Assembly: GCA_014529385.2 (NCBI GenBank) | Contig: CM043944.1 | Location: 48,898,768-48,962,767, forward strand | Source: Adiantum capillus-veneris | Taxonomy: Eukaryota; Streptophyta; Polypodiopsida; Polypodiales; Pteridaceae | Length of the DNA: 64,000 bases | Direction of reading: 5' to 3' | Part shown: positions 1 through 12,679 of the stretch, in pieces | Layout of the letters: every line of letters starts with the position of its first letter | Position numbering within the stretch: position 1 is the first letter of the stretch | Notes under the pieces: generated by a model | Told to the model about the DNA's origin: nothing | Databases searched by the model: none | Seen by the model: only the letters and a program-made list of their open reading frames with translations | Translations under genes and position numbers: made by a program

Positions 1-745
1 CCTCTTATACGGATATGGCCGCCCCCCGTCTAACTCGCTTATCACTAACTCTTTGTATATACTCACTTATACTTGTGTGAATAATAAGGTTTTGGGGATA
101 ACCCTTCAATGAATTCTCTGCGTACTGTGTAATCTCTCTGTCTGTGTATCTCTGCATGTACGTGAGTCGATCTAAGCTCCGCTTCGCGACTTCATAATGT
201 TTACTGCAGGAAAATTGTTTAATATTTTGTTACTAATCAATCTATGTACGTATTCATTGCATATGCTTTTTATTTATATGTGTTCTATGAGAATGCAATT
301 ATTGTGCCAGTTTTGGTTGATTTTGCAGTATTTGAAGAAAGCTAAAGACATTCAATCTCAGATGCTCTTCCACTCGATGAATGGGCTTCACCTCACTAGC
401 TTCCAAGGATGGAATCTACCTCAGGAAGAGGGGCATGTTAACCAATTACAGACACCCTATCATCTTTGACGGACGCCTTATCACTTTATTTAAGTCATGG
501 ACTGGGCTTGTCGGTCCTATAGGTGTGTAGGTGATCGCTGATGAGAGGCCACCACTTATCTCATTTTTACATTATTTTTGCTATGACCAGCCACTGTGGG
601 CACCCATGTGTGAATGGGTCAAATTCATATAAAAGATCCATTTTGACCCAAAATCCTCATTCTCAAGGTGCAAGATGAAGAAGTGCTCTTGCTCTACCTC
701 TACCTTCTTCGCCATCGTGTGCTCATGAGTGTGTTTGTGTGTATG

Positions 746-748
<3 letters not shown>
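1..748. other. Unassigned AT-rich sequence
   Basis: No coding motif, repeat pair or RNA gene was recognised here. The longest open frame, 90 codons on the plus strand at 197-469, has no recognisable domain and no codon-like pattern. The stretch is probably decayed intergenic or transposon DNA. Confidence 0.4.

Positions 749-799
<51 letters not shown>
749..799. repeat. (GA)n microsatellite
   Basis: An uninterrupted GA dinucleotide run of about 51 bp. It is the first of many GA/CT tracts in this window. The serine/leucine-rich open frame reading through it on the minus strand (700-885) is a by-product of the repeat. Confidence 0.95.
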
Positions 800-802
<3 letters not shown>

Positions 803-803
803 T

Positions 804-2060
804 TGAGCATTGTAGCAGCATCAACAATTGCAAGGCGGTTGAGCACGGCGGCAGTGGCTCCCTCTTCTTCACGGCACAGAATCATTCACGATGGCAAGCC
901 TAGAGTGGTGAGTGACACACCATTGCCCCGTTTAAGCTTACAAGGATAGTTTGGTTGTGTGCTTGTAGCCATTTGTGGCTCGCACACAGTGTTCCACAAG
1001 TCCCCAGCCTCCAACACGTGCGGTAGAAGTGCACAGAGTTTCACTACCTTGGGCTCCAACTAAAGGCCCGGAACCTAACCTAGGTGGATAATGTGTTCCC
1101 GTGCAATTCGAGGCACTCTATAATGGATGGGACTCTATCACTCCTCCATAGTGCAAATACATGTGAGGTGCGTATCCCAAAAGTGTTGAGTGACAAGTAC
1201 TCTAACAGGTCTCTCCCCACTAGAGATTTTGGTTTTTTTACTTGGTTTTGTTTGTTTTATATATATATATTTATTTATTTATTTATTTAAAAACCCCTTT
1301 TTATGTGCGTGAGACGGAATAGCTCTTGTTATAACTCAAAACGACTGTATCGATCAAAGGAATTTGGGCGTGCTTTGTAGTACATGATTTGGCTACCAAA
1401 AACTCTTGTGATCCCCAAAATAGTCGAATTCTAGCTGGGCGTGTAGGCAAAAGGGGGAAGTCCAAGGAAGCTAGTGGAAGGAAAGGGTGAAGCATAAATC
1501 CCACATGCTTCCTTTTGACCTCTAGACTTGGTGTATATATGTAGTATGAAGTACTCTATTGCTTCACTTGAAAGGAAGCCATGGAGGTCTCCTCTTGTTT
1601 GATATATATATATATATATATCAAAGACCGAGACTAAGGTTGAGGCTGGGGCTAATGTGGTCTTTTTGTTTTCAAATGCTCAAGGGCAAGCCATAGTCGT
1701 TTTTTTTTTTTGTCAATTCAAAAACTGTCTGGACGTTTTAGCTTTTTCTGTTGTTTTCCCTTTTTCTTTTTCTGTTTTGTTCTTTGATTCAAGTATTGTA
1801 GAAATTGTGGAATTTCAAAATTACAAAAATGCAGATTTGCACAACACAAAAATTCAAAGCTGCAAAAATACAATACCTAGGCACACATTTCTAAAGTAAA
1901 TAGTTTTGACAAAAAATTAAAAAAGATATTGCCAACTCGATTAGATCTACTTCCAGATCTGCAAAAACAACCACACACACACACACACTCTTTCCAACCT
2001 TTCTCTATAAACAAAAGGAAATACTAACCTCGGCAATGCAGTATGCAGGCTACAGCCGGA
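804..2060. other. Unassigned stretch, possibly retroelement interior
   Basis: No gene is supported. It contains short AT and T/A-rich runs (1259-1290, 1604-1621) and an (AC)n run at about 1972-1988. It lies on the internal side of the minus-strand primer-binding site at 2078-2097, so part of it could be leader DNA of that gypsy element. No gag or pol motif was found. Confidence 0.3.
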
Positions 2061-2077
2061 GCTTGGCATAGAGAATT

Positions 2078-2097
2078 TCCCCGACAACGGTGCCAAA
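2078..2097 (-). promoter_or_regulatory. Putative tRNA-Asp-type primer-binding site of a gypsy LTR element
   Basis: Read on the minus strand these 20 bases are TTTGGCACCGTTGTCGGGGA. This closely resembles the plant gypsy primer site that pairs with the 3' end of tRNA-Asp (TGGCGCCGTTGCCGGGGA). The bases just before it on the minus strand end in ...GACA, as expected for an LTR end, so an LTR would extend rightward from about 2100. Its far end could not be fixed. This is a remnant of a different gypsy lineage from the chromoviruses later in the window. Confidence 0.5.
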
Positions 2098-2298
2098 AAT
2101 GTCTACTTCTAGGGACTTGCTATACACCATGTGCAAGCCGCAGGGTTACAAGCACACAACCTGCTAGATGCAAACAAGATCTACATCTACGTCCACTCAC
2201 CTCCTATAGTGCTAGCACCGAGGGACTCTGTGTGCACGCAGAGAAGAAGAAGTCGCCACCTATCCTTCTCCATGTCGTCGTGCGTACCAATGCTCTCT

Positions 2299-2329
2299 CA
2301 CGCTCTCTCTCCCTCTCTCTCTCTCTCTG
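2299..2329. repeat. (CT)n microsatellite
   Basis: A short CT tract. It lies inside the region that would be the LTR belonging to the primer site at 2078-2097. Confidence 0.85.
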
Positions 2330-2929
2330 ATGCTCACAGATAGGCAAGAAGAGGTGAAACCAGAGCAAAACTTGCACGTTCAAAATCCCTTGAAAACCCT
2401 AGTTTATAGCCTTATCTAGGGCTTGCTGTCCTTTTCACATATATGAGAGCCTATATTTTGTCAATCACTACTAAATGGATCTGGTGCGTCTTTCATCGGT
2501 GATCATCATCCTTTTACTATAAACCTCTTGGATCGACAAGCCTGGCCCATGACTAAACATATGCACAAAAGAATAATGGTGGCATCATGGGTTAACAAGC
2601 TCTTTCTCCTTAGTTTCTACTTCATCTTCTTGTTGGCATCATCTTCCTCTCTCTCTCTCTTCCAAAAGCATAAGTTCTTGGTGAGCTTCCCATCTAGAAT
2701 ATCACCTCTAAGTATGCACTTATTGTAATAAGTTGACATTGACAAACAAATTCATATTGCAATTTTTGGCTAAGAAATGTTGGAAAAAAATTGTGATTAG
2801 TCTTTCTTGGGTTGATATATATGCCAAGTGTGGTCTATAAGCACATTAAACTCGATGAGCTTCCTATTTGAATATGGTCTCTTGAATTACATTGATTGCA
2901 AGTTATGCCTTTGGTAGGATAGAGATCTC

Positions 2930-3560
2930 AGTCTCCCAAGATCAGACACTTCTACAATCCAAAATCCAAAGATATCTATCACACTCTAGTGTACAAGGAT
3001 GATTCATTCTTCCCCCTCAACAAGAAGTGGGGAAAGCAGTGGCCAGAAGTAAGATGGTTGGTAGCAGCTATTGCAAAGAACATCTTGTCTCCACAGTGGT
3101 TGTTGTCAATGAAGATATTTATGTGGAAAACACTGTGGGGCACCCTTCCAATTGGCAACAAGATCCTAGCGAGTGGTATTGGCTTTGATAGGTGCTTGGG
3201 GTGCAAAATTTCAAGTGAGGACCTTTTTCACTTATTAAAGGATTGTCCGATGGTTAGAGGCCTTGGAGGCAAGCTATGAAAATGGGTTCAAAGGACTTGG
3301 AAGATAGGCTTCCTCAAGGACAATTTGTTTCTAGGAGGGAAAGAAATGAAAAACCAAGCTATACTAATATGTACTCAAGCGGTTAAATTCTACTTCCTAC
3401 AGAACGTTTGGAAGGTCAAGAATCATCAGGTATTCAAGAATGATTTGGCAATAGCTAGCTTCGTGGAGATTATCCACGATAGCAGGGAGGTGGTTCTTGC
3501 CATTGGAAAAAGGAATAACTCAAGAGTGGAACCTATAAGGATTGAAATGAAGCTCAAGCT
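2930..3560 (+). pseudogene. LINE 3' end: zf-RVT zinc-finger tail of a reverse transcriptase
   Basis: The translated text has the hallmark region that follows the reverse transcriptase in plant L1-type LINEs: a 'KIFMWKTLWGTLPIGNKI' block, then a zinc finger of pattern C-x2-C-x9-H-x4-C (CLGCKISSEDLFHLLKDC), then 'KWVQRTW' and a 'VWKVKNHQVF' block. A TGA at 3277-3279 interrupts the frame just after the finger, and the same frame continues beyond it. The related minus-strand fragment at 45922-46233 carries the matching 'KWIQRTW' and 'FFHHIWQARNRCVF' blocks, so both belong to one LINE family. No RT catalytic motifs lie upstream, so this is a 5'-truncated dead copy, as is usual for LINEs. Confidence 0.75.
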
Positions 3561-3569
3561 ACAGATTCT

Positions 3570-4538
3570 GACTCAACAATCTATTCAATTTGCAGATTTA
3601 GACTCAGCAACCTGCAAAATTCAAACACAAGTCTGTCGACGAATTCAGACTCAACAAAGACTGATTGTACTACATAATCAAACACAACAGTAAATCAATG
3701 GAGATGCACGCACATAAGCAATATATAGATATGATAGCTTCAACACAGTGTTTATAAGTCTGACCACCAACTAAACATGATATCAAAATCCAATTTTGAT
3801 AATATCCAATCATGCATAATTGATGCACCATATCTACACTTCACCCCTCTAGCACATAGAGCTAGTTTTGACCTAGAAATGTGGAAAGCAATCATACACA
3901 TGCACATGAAGCATCAAAATCCATCTATGAGGCTCCATAGATTATATGATATTATTTCATCAACATAAACATGATGCAAAATAGATCTAGGTCGACCATA
4001 AACCATAACTTCACTTATATACAAAAACAACTTTTTGCCATTTTTGGGTGCATGTATAACATGAAAATGAAAGTGTTTGATCTCAAACCAATGCATCAAA
4101 CTCAATAGATTAACATCTTATTACATTACTTTGCCTATATGATACTCATGCGACAAACGGTAACACGAAAATAAAGCCACTTTATTCATATCTGCTCGTA
4201 CGGTTCGGATTGACTAACCATATACCCTTATATAAGTTTATGGACATTTGACGCTTGAAATAAAGTCACCAAAATAAACCATAAATCATCAGTTCAGTCA
4301 ACTCACAACGTCATAAGGTACTCCGCTTGGGTAGCACACCTATACGTTGTTCCTATCGCTTACGTGATGTGAAACAAAAAACGCTTTTTATGTACAGGCG
4401 TGACCACAAACACATTGTGTGCATAAATCAACATGTTAAGCATGATAAAATAATTATAAAGGAACTTCATATGCACTCATCACTTTTATACATGCACTCG
4501 CAGACAAAAAAGCAACCACCTAGAGGGTAGCTACTCAT

Positions 4539-4540
<2 letters not shown>
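3570..4540. other. Unassigned sequence
   Basis: No coding motif, inverted repeat or tandem array was recognised. Open frames are short and lack recognisable domains. The first part may be 3' untranslated sequence of the LINE fragment ending near 3560. Confidence 0.35.

Positions 4541-4543
<3 letters not shown>

Positions 4544-4578
<35 letters not shown>
4544..4578. repeat. (GA)n microsatellite
   Basis: A pure GA run of about 35 bp. It lies directly before the gypsy gag remnant. Confidence 0.95.
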
Positions 4579-4582
<4 letters not shown>

Positions 4583-4600
4583 GGACATGGAGTTTAGAGC

Positions 4601-4978
4601 TTCTCACTTTTAATTCAAGAGTGTCGAAATGAAGATGTACAGGGCTATACTGGTCGTTTTTGGAACTGCTTAATTCAATTGCAAGCTATTGAACATGTCA
4701 TTCATAGGAAATTGAAGCGTAAGTATATATCTGGCTTAGCACTACAAATTGGTGTTGAGGTAGATATGTTTGAGCCGGATTCACTATCAAAGGCTATTAA
4801 TTTGGCCCTTAATTTGGAGCCCTCTCACATTGAACAAATTGCTAATACTAACCATAACAAGAGAGTTTCTTTCTCTCCTAACCTTTATAGGAACAAACAT
4901 AAAAGCTGTACCTTTTTCAAGAGACGTAGATTTGAAAATTCTGCCACAACGTCTCAACTTTATGGTGAGAAGTGAAGA
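4601..4978 (+). pseudogene. Ty3/gypsy gag fragment
   Basis: The open frame contains the end of a retrotransposon gag (Retrotrans_gag-type) domain: 'VQGYTGRFWNCLIQLQA', then 'YISGLALQIGVEVDMFEP', then 'LSKAINLALNLE'. This is the typical capsid C-terminal pattern of plant gypsy elements. It is cut off at both ends: there is no start codon in context and no zinc knuckle follows before the TGA at 4974. A zinc knuckle and protease of a gypsy element on the same strand begin about 1.4 kb downstream (6340-7803), so the two may be pieces of one element split by later insertion. That link is inference. Confidence 0.65.
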
Positions 4979-5101
4979 TGAAAAACAGACTCAATAGCCT
5001 CTACACAAGACACGGCACGATGGTGTTGTCATGGGAGGTACACAATAAGGGCACCACCTAGCTTGGAATGCGGCTAGGATGCATGGTCAGGGGTCAACAT
5101 A

Positions 5102-5275
5102 ACACAAGGAGAATGTAGGAGAAGAAGAGAGAGAAAGAGGAAGAGATCATTAGAGCTTCATTAATATAGGCTTCATAAACACCATACACAAGGAAGATGT
5201 GAGAGAAGGAGAGAGAGGGAGAGGAAGATATTATTAGAGCTTCATTTATATAGGCTTCATAAACACCATACAAAC
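5102..5275. repeat. 84-bp tandem duplication
   Basis: Two direct copies with an 84-bp period, sharing 'TTAGAGCTTCATT', 'ATAGGCTTCATAAACACC' and a GA-rich block. The copies differ at several sites, so the duplication is not very recent. 84 is divisible by three, which is why a minus-strand open frame (5094-5327) runs through both copies. Confidence 0.85.
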
Positions 5276-6290
5276 ATTCACGAGGGGAATTGCACATAAT
5301 CAACATCTCACAAATGCATGTGTGCATGGTAACTCAAACCTCTTGGCCATTACAAAACCAAAACAAATAACCATAGCCAATACTATGCCATAGTAGAACT
5401 ATGTGTGTGTAGAGGTGCATACACAAGGATGTACATATGAGAGGGTGAGTGCTAGAGCTTGATTGTGTGTCTATCAATTTACAAAAGAGGAGGCCTCCTT
5501 TTATAGGCTAAGGGAGTGATTATGGAATATGTTATGAGCAAGAGGGGTTATTAAAAAGTAACCTGAATTAGGTGCATTCCCCAAACGAGAGAGCTCCATG
5601 TACCCTGCTTATTGACCAATTTCTCCTAATGGCCTTCATCATGATGAGCTTTGTCTCCATGCCACCTTCCATAGCTTGAGTCTAAGATCTTACTTATAAT
5701 ATTCAAGAGAATCTTGATAAAATAAGAGAAAATCCAGTAATAATGGAGAGAAACCTATAAGAAATTATTTGTGTGGAGTTGAATAATCATGACTTCTTCC
5801 CCACGTGGACAGATAGGCTCCACCATTTCGGCCATACCTCCCAAACCGTAGCTCCAAAATTTTTTTAAAAAATAGGGACAAAAAGGTCAGCTCAACGTCT
5901 ACAACTTTGCAATTTAAAAATTTAAAAATTTTGGAATGAAAAAATTACAGAAAATCCGGAAAAATATGTATTTGTCTTTTCCTTCCCAAAAGTCTTCCAA
6001 GTGGTCCCCTCTTAACTCCATGTGAAAGTCTTGTGTCGACAAGTGAATTATGCTTACATTTGATAATATTTTGTTGACTCAAACTCCATAATGCATAAGA
6101 TTCTCCTCCCTTTCACTATTGACTCTTATTCTTCACATGTAGTGACCGTCAGGTAGTGAAGGTAGAATCAACATCCATTGAATTTTTTGTTTTTATAGGG
6201 TACCTCTCTTTATTTGCAAGATCCAAATGTGTCGAAACCATAGCTATGTACAAAATATATACATATATTTTTTAATTTATTCTTCATGCA
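5276..6290. other. Unassigned sequence between gypsy remnants
   Basis: No coding or structural feature was recognised. Because it separates a gag fragment from a zinc knuckle/protease/RT fragment on the same strand, it may contain a later insertion, but no terminal repeats were found. Confidence 0.3.
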
Positions 6291-6339
6291 TTAGGTCCTT
6301 CCTCATTTTCACTATGCCTTAAAGCCTTGCCATCAAGTA

Positions 6340-7803
6340 CATACCAAGAGAGAGGTGGTCCAGAATTTGACAGCGGCCCTCAATGGAAACAACAAAAGAA
6401 AAAAATAACATCGAGGCAACCAAAATTCTTCCAACCAACGTCCTACTCAAAATTATAATGGTAATAAAAGGGTGAAGTGCTTTAAATGTTTCCAGTATGG
6501 TCACTATGCAGGTAAGTGCCCAAAAGGTCCTGCTAAGAGCAGTGGCCAACCCAATGGCCAATCCAATGGAGTCACCCAAAATCAAAACCAAAGACCCTTC
6601 AACAACAACCGCCCCAACGGTGCTATTGTTAACCTCATCAAAAGATGCTAATCCCAGCGACAATGAAGTGGAATCCAATTACGGTGAGGAATATGATCTT
6701 GAGTATGATCACGATGACAATCCATCTTCAGGAACTCCTATATCTCCTCACACTTTGTTTAAAGTGCAAGTCACAGTCAAGGATGAAAGTGTCACCATTC
6801 ATTTAGATAATGGCAATAGCCATGATTTTATTTCTGCACGGTTGGCATAATAAGTCTCTCTCTCTGAAATTTCTTCACCTCACAAAGTCAAAATTTCTTT
6901 AATTGCAAAACCTAAGTCACTGTTGAAGTTTGCGATGACGAATTTACACAAGCAAGTACATTTTTGGTAGCACCATTGCATGGTCTTGATATGATTTGGG
7001 GAATTCCATTTCATCATGAATTTGATTTGTTGATTAATAATAAAACACATACCATATCTCTCAGTCATAACAATCAAAATTTCTCTATCCAAGCAACACT
7101 AGCACATAAAAAATTTCCACTTCTCTCTCACGCTCAAGCCAAAAGAGAAATTCAAAAACAAGGGAAAACATATCTAGTGTTGGCAAATCAAATCTCCATT
7201 GAAATTGAAACCTCACATAACTCCTCACATGATGATTTTGTCTCACAATTAAAGAAGTGTTTCATGCATTCTCTACCACCTGGAATTTCACCTTCATGCC
7301 AAGAAGACCACAAAATAGATATTATACCGGGAAGTGAACCTCCTTGTAGAGCACCTTACATAGGGAGATACAAACCCAAAATATATATTTGCTTGATTGA
7401 GGACTTATAAGACCTAGTAGTTCACCAAGCTCCATTACTTCTTGTTAAGAAGAAAAATGAAACTTTTTGTATGTGTATTGACTACAGGTCTTTAAACAAA
7501 ATCACCATCAAGAATAGGTTCCCCATTCCTAGAGTGGATGATCTATTAGACAAACTAAAAGGGAAAAACATATTTAGCAAAATTGACCTTAAATCAAGGT
7601 ATCACCAAGTCAAAATGTTTGACCATGACGTCTACAAAATGATTTTAGAACATGAACGGCACTTTATGAATTTCTTGTCATGCCATTTGGTCTAACAAAT
7701 GCACCAACCACTTTCACACGCATGATAAACAGAATTTCCATTGACCATCAAGATTTTGCGATCGTATTATTTGATGACATTCTTGTATTCAGTAAATCAC
7801 GGT
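6340..7803 (+). pseudogene. Ty3/gypsy remnant: zinc knuckle, protease, start of reverse transcriptase
   Basis: Read across several frames, the order of parts is that of a gypsy gag-pol polyprotein. A CCHC knuckle (CFKCFQYGHYAGKC) lies at about 6481-6522. A protease active-site region follows at 6785-6850, where 'HLDNGNSHDFI' replaces the usual D-S-G-S/T-x-x-F/I. The strand 'PLHGLDMIWGIPFHHEF' comes next. RT begins at 7450 with '[20 protein letters not shown]' and '[13 protein letters not shown]', and the catalytic box reads as 'LFDDILVFSKS' at 7770-7800. Stops and frame changes separate the pieces, and homology ends abruptly after the RT palm box. It differs in detail from the chromovirus copies at 36.6-41.2 and 48.9-55.4 kb. 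Confidence 0.8.
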
Positions 7804-8979
7804 GATTCCTCAAATCATTTCAAAGCCCTCCATCTCAAAATTCATCACTTTTTATGTTACGAGACTGGGCACCCTCCTGTTGCATGTTCTTAATTGCAAT
7901 TGGGTTATCTAGCTTAATGGTTAATTATGTGCTGTCTATTTGATTTTTACTAACAGTCAGTGCATGATGATTTGTAGATGGAAATTATGGAAGTTGAGAA
8001 GGAGGCACCATCAAATAATAATCATCTTGGTCATTTTATTCTTGCACAATATTTAGATCTTTTATCAATAAGCCACTATGGCTGCTTTGTAAATAGGGTA
8101 GTGAGAACTCACCCTCAAAGGGCCATGCAATAAGTAATGTATTCCACTCATAACTAAAGTGAGACGAAAGTGTAAAAGAGGGACCTCCAATTTTTTGACA
8201 CCAAAAATAATATCAAATATCAAATACCAAACTCCACAAGAGGTGTCAGAGTTTGGCATTGCAATCTTTAGGCCTTTCTTGTGTAGATGCCCAAAATTTT
8301 CCCTTCTCTCTCTCATATACTATGCTATGTTATTTTGTGTGCTCTATGATTACGTCTACATCTCTTACAATCCCTCTTACACTATTTCCTTGTCTTCTTT
8401 TTTTTTTCTTTTTTTTGGTGTGTGTGTGCGCACGCACGCGCGCTTTCATACTCTAGGTGTGTGTGAGTACTTGGGAGTTGGAAGGGATGGTGAAAGGTTG
8501 ACAAGAAAGTATGCAAGAAAAATTGGGAAGCAAACGTTCTCCCCATCTTCCTTCCAACATTCTATACACGATACACATGATCTAGATAAAATATGCAAGG
8601 ATATAGCCGAGGTGCACGGGCGACTACATAGATCACATTTTTGTGCATGAGAGAGCATTCTCCATACTTCCACTTGTTTTATTGAGACTCCAAATCATAT
8701 TTACATCATGTACAAAAAATTTCTATAAGACCATGATGCCACAAACAAGGGTCCAATCCCTCCAGAGGATATGTACATAAGGTGACCTTGATTGAGCATT
8801 CTTGAGTATATACATGGCATATACATATGCAACTTCTTCCAACAACTTGGAAAGCATCCATAAAATCCTTAGGTGTTTTCTTAGTTTCATAAAAAATTTG
8901 TCATAACTTGCCAACCCCGTAGTCTACTAGATCATTCATGATTAGCAACATCAATTTACACGGAAAACAAAGAGCGCAC
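7804..8979. other. Unassigned sequence between two gypsy remnants
   Basis: No protein motif was recognised on either strand. A 163-codon plus-strand open frame (8159-8650) crosses T-rich and GT/GC-rich low-complexity DNA (8390-8445) and shows no domain. The stretch separates oppositely oriented gypsy fragments. Confidence 0.35.
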
Positions 8980-10751
8980 ATCATCCCCAGAAGTTACCTC
9001 TGACATTTGAGTTGTCATGCTCTTCAAGATGTATATCATTGTTTACAATTGTCATCATTCTTGGCACATATGTCTTGAGCATGTATCCATTAACTCTAGA
9101 TGAGGGCATGGTTCCATCCAAATCAACAAGCTGATAAGTGCCATTCTTGTAATTCTTTCTACCATGAATGGACCCTCCCATTTGATTTGAAACTTTTTTT
9201 GAAAGGTTCTATCCAATATGCTATTGTATCTTAGTACTATTTCACCCTCCTCTATCTCTTTGTCCTTCACAGTTTCACTGAACCTTCTTTGTTAATCATG
9301 TTGATTTTTCTCATAATGCTCAAAAGCAAGAGTACGATCAAGTTGTAAACGTTGTAAATGCAAAAGTCTCTCTTCAAGCATGTCCATTGCCTCTTCATTT
9401 AACTTTATGAGCATCTTGATGGAATGAATCTCAACTTCAATGGGCAACAATGCTTCCCTTTCTAAACACCGTGAAATGGAGAAAATCTTGTTCTTGATTT
9501 CACAGATGTTCTATAAGCCCACAAAGCACATGAAAGTTCAAGATCCCATGTTTTACTATGAATTTGAGTCATTTTTCTAAGTATCCTCATAAGTTCTCCA
9601 TTGAATCTTTCATTCATTCCATTGCATTACAGATAATATGGAGTGGTATACCTATCTTGTACCTCAACATCTCACATAAATAGTCGATCAACTCAACACT
9701 AAATCTCGGACCAATATCAGAGAGCAATTCTAATGGTACACCAAACTTACAACATATATGCTCATACACAAATTTTCCAACATCCTTGCTGGTGATCTTC
9801 TTTACTACCTTTGCCTCTACCCATCTTGACAAATAGTCAACTGTAGTAAGAATATAACATTTTCCTCTACTAGTCATAGGAAATGGTCCTATTGCATCAA
9901 GGCCCCATTTCTCAAATACATCATAAGCCAACATAATGTTCCAAAATTCAGCTTTGAGTACTCTCTCCCGAGGCGGTCACTTTTTAGAATGTGTATGATA
10001 TCACATGAGTTAACCGGAGAGGATTATTAAAAGACCAAAATGTATAAAAATGTATACATACAAAGGGGGGTGGGGGTTTTTTAAATAGGCTCACAGTGTA
10101 AGTATAGTATGTATATTGGGGTATTATTAATTACCTCTTGAACGCACGTGATATAGGGGTCTTTTGATAAGTGACTGCCCCGGGCACTCTCTTACCCATA
10201 CATTGGCATGGTAAACATGATTTGCACCAATGATGGACATATTTTTGTATGCTTGTCCACACATACCCTTCTTGTAAGATCTTTTGAAAAGCTACTTTCA
10301 TTGCAAATTTTCCACCACGATATCCCTCATGGTTTTCTTCTAAAATTCTATATATCTCTTCTCTCCAGGGTACACGACGTAGCACCAAATGACTCCCTTT
10401 CATGAAAACAACATCATCATGAAGCACATATTTACCATCTTTCCTCATGAATGCATACTTCTTTGATGCTAGAATGTCTTGAGATAGAAGGCCTGACTAC
10501 AAAAAATCTTCTTCTTTTGACAAGGTTTCTCTTCCATGATACGTAACCTCATCAGCTTTAATGACAAACACTTCAATGATCAGCTCCTCTGTAGCATTAT
10601 GAACTTCTTCATTTGTGGACCTATCAACATGCATGATGCTCCAAGCTTCAAATTGTTTTAGCAATTTCTTCACTTGCATACAAAGGCCCTTCAATTTTGG
10701 ATTTTTGTTTTCCCACACTCCAAGAACTTGCTTAACCACTTTCTCAAACAC
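8980..10751 (-). pseudogene. Ty3/gypsy remnant: RNase H end and integrase
   Basis: In minus-strand order the parts are: the end of an RNase H domain (10751-10497, 'VKQVLGVWENKNPKLKGLC'); the integrase zinc-binding domain (10448-10131, 'ILEENHEGYRGGKF' and 'CKSCLPCQC'); the integrase core (9934-9614, 'WGLDAIGPFP', 'TTVDYLSRWVEAK', 'FGVPLELLSDIGPRF'); and the C-terminal region (9270-8981, 'KWEGPFMVERI', 'GTYQLVDLDG'). Stops and frame changes separate every piece. About 190 bp of unrelated sequence (about 9945-10130) sits between the zinc finger and the core, probably an insertion. The second and third core residues cannot both be confirmed, so the enzyme is dead. Confidence 0.8.
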
Positions 10752-10759
10752 TTGTCTAA

Positions 10760-11519
10760 CATTGTTGACATGCTATCTATAGACCTTCCTGTGCATTAGC
10801 ACTCGACCTTGCATGCAACCCTCCCCACTCTTTACTTTTGCACTATATTTGCTTAATTATAGCAGACCTTAGTATTTTTCAACTCTTTGCTCATGGGACA
10901 ACGCTATTAACCGACTATTGTAAATATTTTTAGGTGTTGTAGATTGAGACCATCACATATATATTTGTTGCTATTTTTTGACTAGTATGAGTATACATGT
11001 TGAGTTTTATTTATCTTTTATGAGAAATCTACCAAGATCCCAAAAGATAAAATTCAAGGTTGATTGGTTGTGCAGGCAAGAAGTTTGTGTTGCATCGATT
11101 ACTGCATGCTTTTCTCCTCACCTTTTTTGAAAGGGAGAATCTTAATAAAATCCATTAAGATTTTTTTCCCCACTTTTCTAATCCCACCCCTCCCCCTCTC
11201 TCTCTGATCATGCATGCAATGAACAAATACTCCCAAGTCTATATCCTCTATTTGTACACAAAAAACCTGTGTGTGTGTGTGTGTGAATGTGCAACACGTT
11301 TTTGATGACTTTATGGCAATTCATGTGTTGTATGCTGCACACAAAAAGACCATGTCTCTTCTCAGCAAGCCTGCCTGCCACCACATCCACATCAAGTAGT
11401 GCCACCACCATCCTCAAGTGCAAAGATTGTTGGGGACAGGGACTATAGCATATTTTTTTTGAGAGGCATCTCTCTTTCTATCTCAGCTTTTGCTTCTTTT
11501 TTTAGAGGCATCCCTCTCT

Positions 11520-11559
<40 letters not shown>

Positions 11560-11786
11560 TTGCTTCTAGAAAACCTGTGATGAGTAGGTGGCAAGAAGTA
11601 TTTCCACCCAACTCTTAATGGTGTGTGGCCATACTGGAGAGGCAGGGTGAGATTGTTGTTGTGCGCAAGACATGGTGAGGTCTTGCTAGTCATGGACTAC
11701 TATTAGTGAAAGACAAGGTGAGAATTGAAATTGCTAATTACAAATTTTCATTGGCACGAGATGTAGTCAATTCATCCAACTTTTTT

Positions 11787-11790
<4 letters not shown>
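10760..11790. other. Unassigned sequence with a short (CT)n tract
   Basis: No gene, terminal repeat or RNA motif was recognised. A CT-rich tract lies at about 11511-11558 and a short GT run at 11270-11284. Confidence 0.35.

Positions 11791-11791
<1 letters not shown>

Positions 11792-11832
<41 letters not shown>
11792..11832. repeat. (CT)n microsatellite
   Basis: A pure CT run of about 41 bp immediately outside the left inverted repeat of the neighbouring MITE-like element. Confidence 0.95.
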
Positions 11833-11846
11833 GTAATGTTTTTTGG

Positions 11847-12352
11847 AAAAATTACCAAAATACCCCTATAAGTTGTGGACGTTCCCAAAATACCCATCAA
11901 TTTCAAAAATTTCCAAAATACCCTTTTATCTATTTTGGTTGGATTGTTCAAGATTTTCTACTCTTTATTCCTTTTTTACAATTGACATCCGTTTTTGAGT
12001 GCTTAGCATGTAATTTGTCACAAATTACCTCGTAATAAAAAAAAAGGCAGTTATGTCTAAAAACAATGAAGCAATTCATCCCCAAGGCCTAGATAACCAA
12101 CTCAAATTTTAATTTAAGCATCTCATATTGATAGAAAATCAATCTTCTTATGAAAAGCTGTATATTTTTTAATCTTTGGAAAAATTTAATCTCACAACTA
12201 AGGTTATTTCGGAAATTTTGAAAAATATGAAGGGCATCTTGGGAATTTACGACAAAATATTGGGGGTATTCTGGGAATTCTAGAAATTCTTGAAATTTGA
12301 GGGGTATTTTGGGAATTTTCACAAATTAGAGGAGTATTTTGGTAATTCTTCC
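11847..12352. mobile_element. MITE-like element with long imperfect inverted repeats
   Basis: The left arm (about 11850-11935) contains several copies of a 'CCAAAATACCC' motif. The right arm (about 12240-12350) contains its reverse complement, 'GGGTATTTTGG', at similar spacing, giving inverted repeats of about 90 bp. The interior has no coding potential. Part of the interior (about 12060-12190) reappears in reverse orientation at 43510-43640, with the same outer motif at 43447-43495, which shows that this is a dispersed family. No target duplication was certain because the flanks are low complexity. The superfamily is not determined; long terminal repeats would be compatible with a Mutator-type or foldback element. 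Confidence 0.6.
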
Positions 12353-12455
12353 TTTTTTTTTCGAAGGGTGTGCACGGGGACAGAGGGAAGATTGGGCATA
12401 ATTTTTTTTTAAAAACACATTGGAGAACTTCAAAAGAAAAGTTTATTGACTTTTG

Positions 12456-12499
<44 letters not shown>

Positions 12500-12642
12500 A
12501 AAAACATGCCTACTGACTTTGTTTTCTTCCTTTTTTTCTCGAAGGGTGTGCACGGGGACAGAGGGTGCATTGGGCATAATTTTTTTTTAAAACACATTCG
12601 AGAACTTCAAAAGAAAAGTTTATTGACTCTTGCAATCCATAC

Positions 12643-12679
<37 letters not shown>
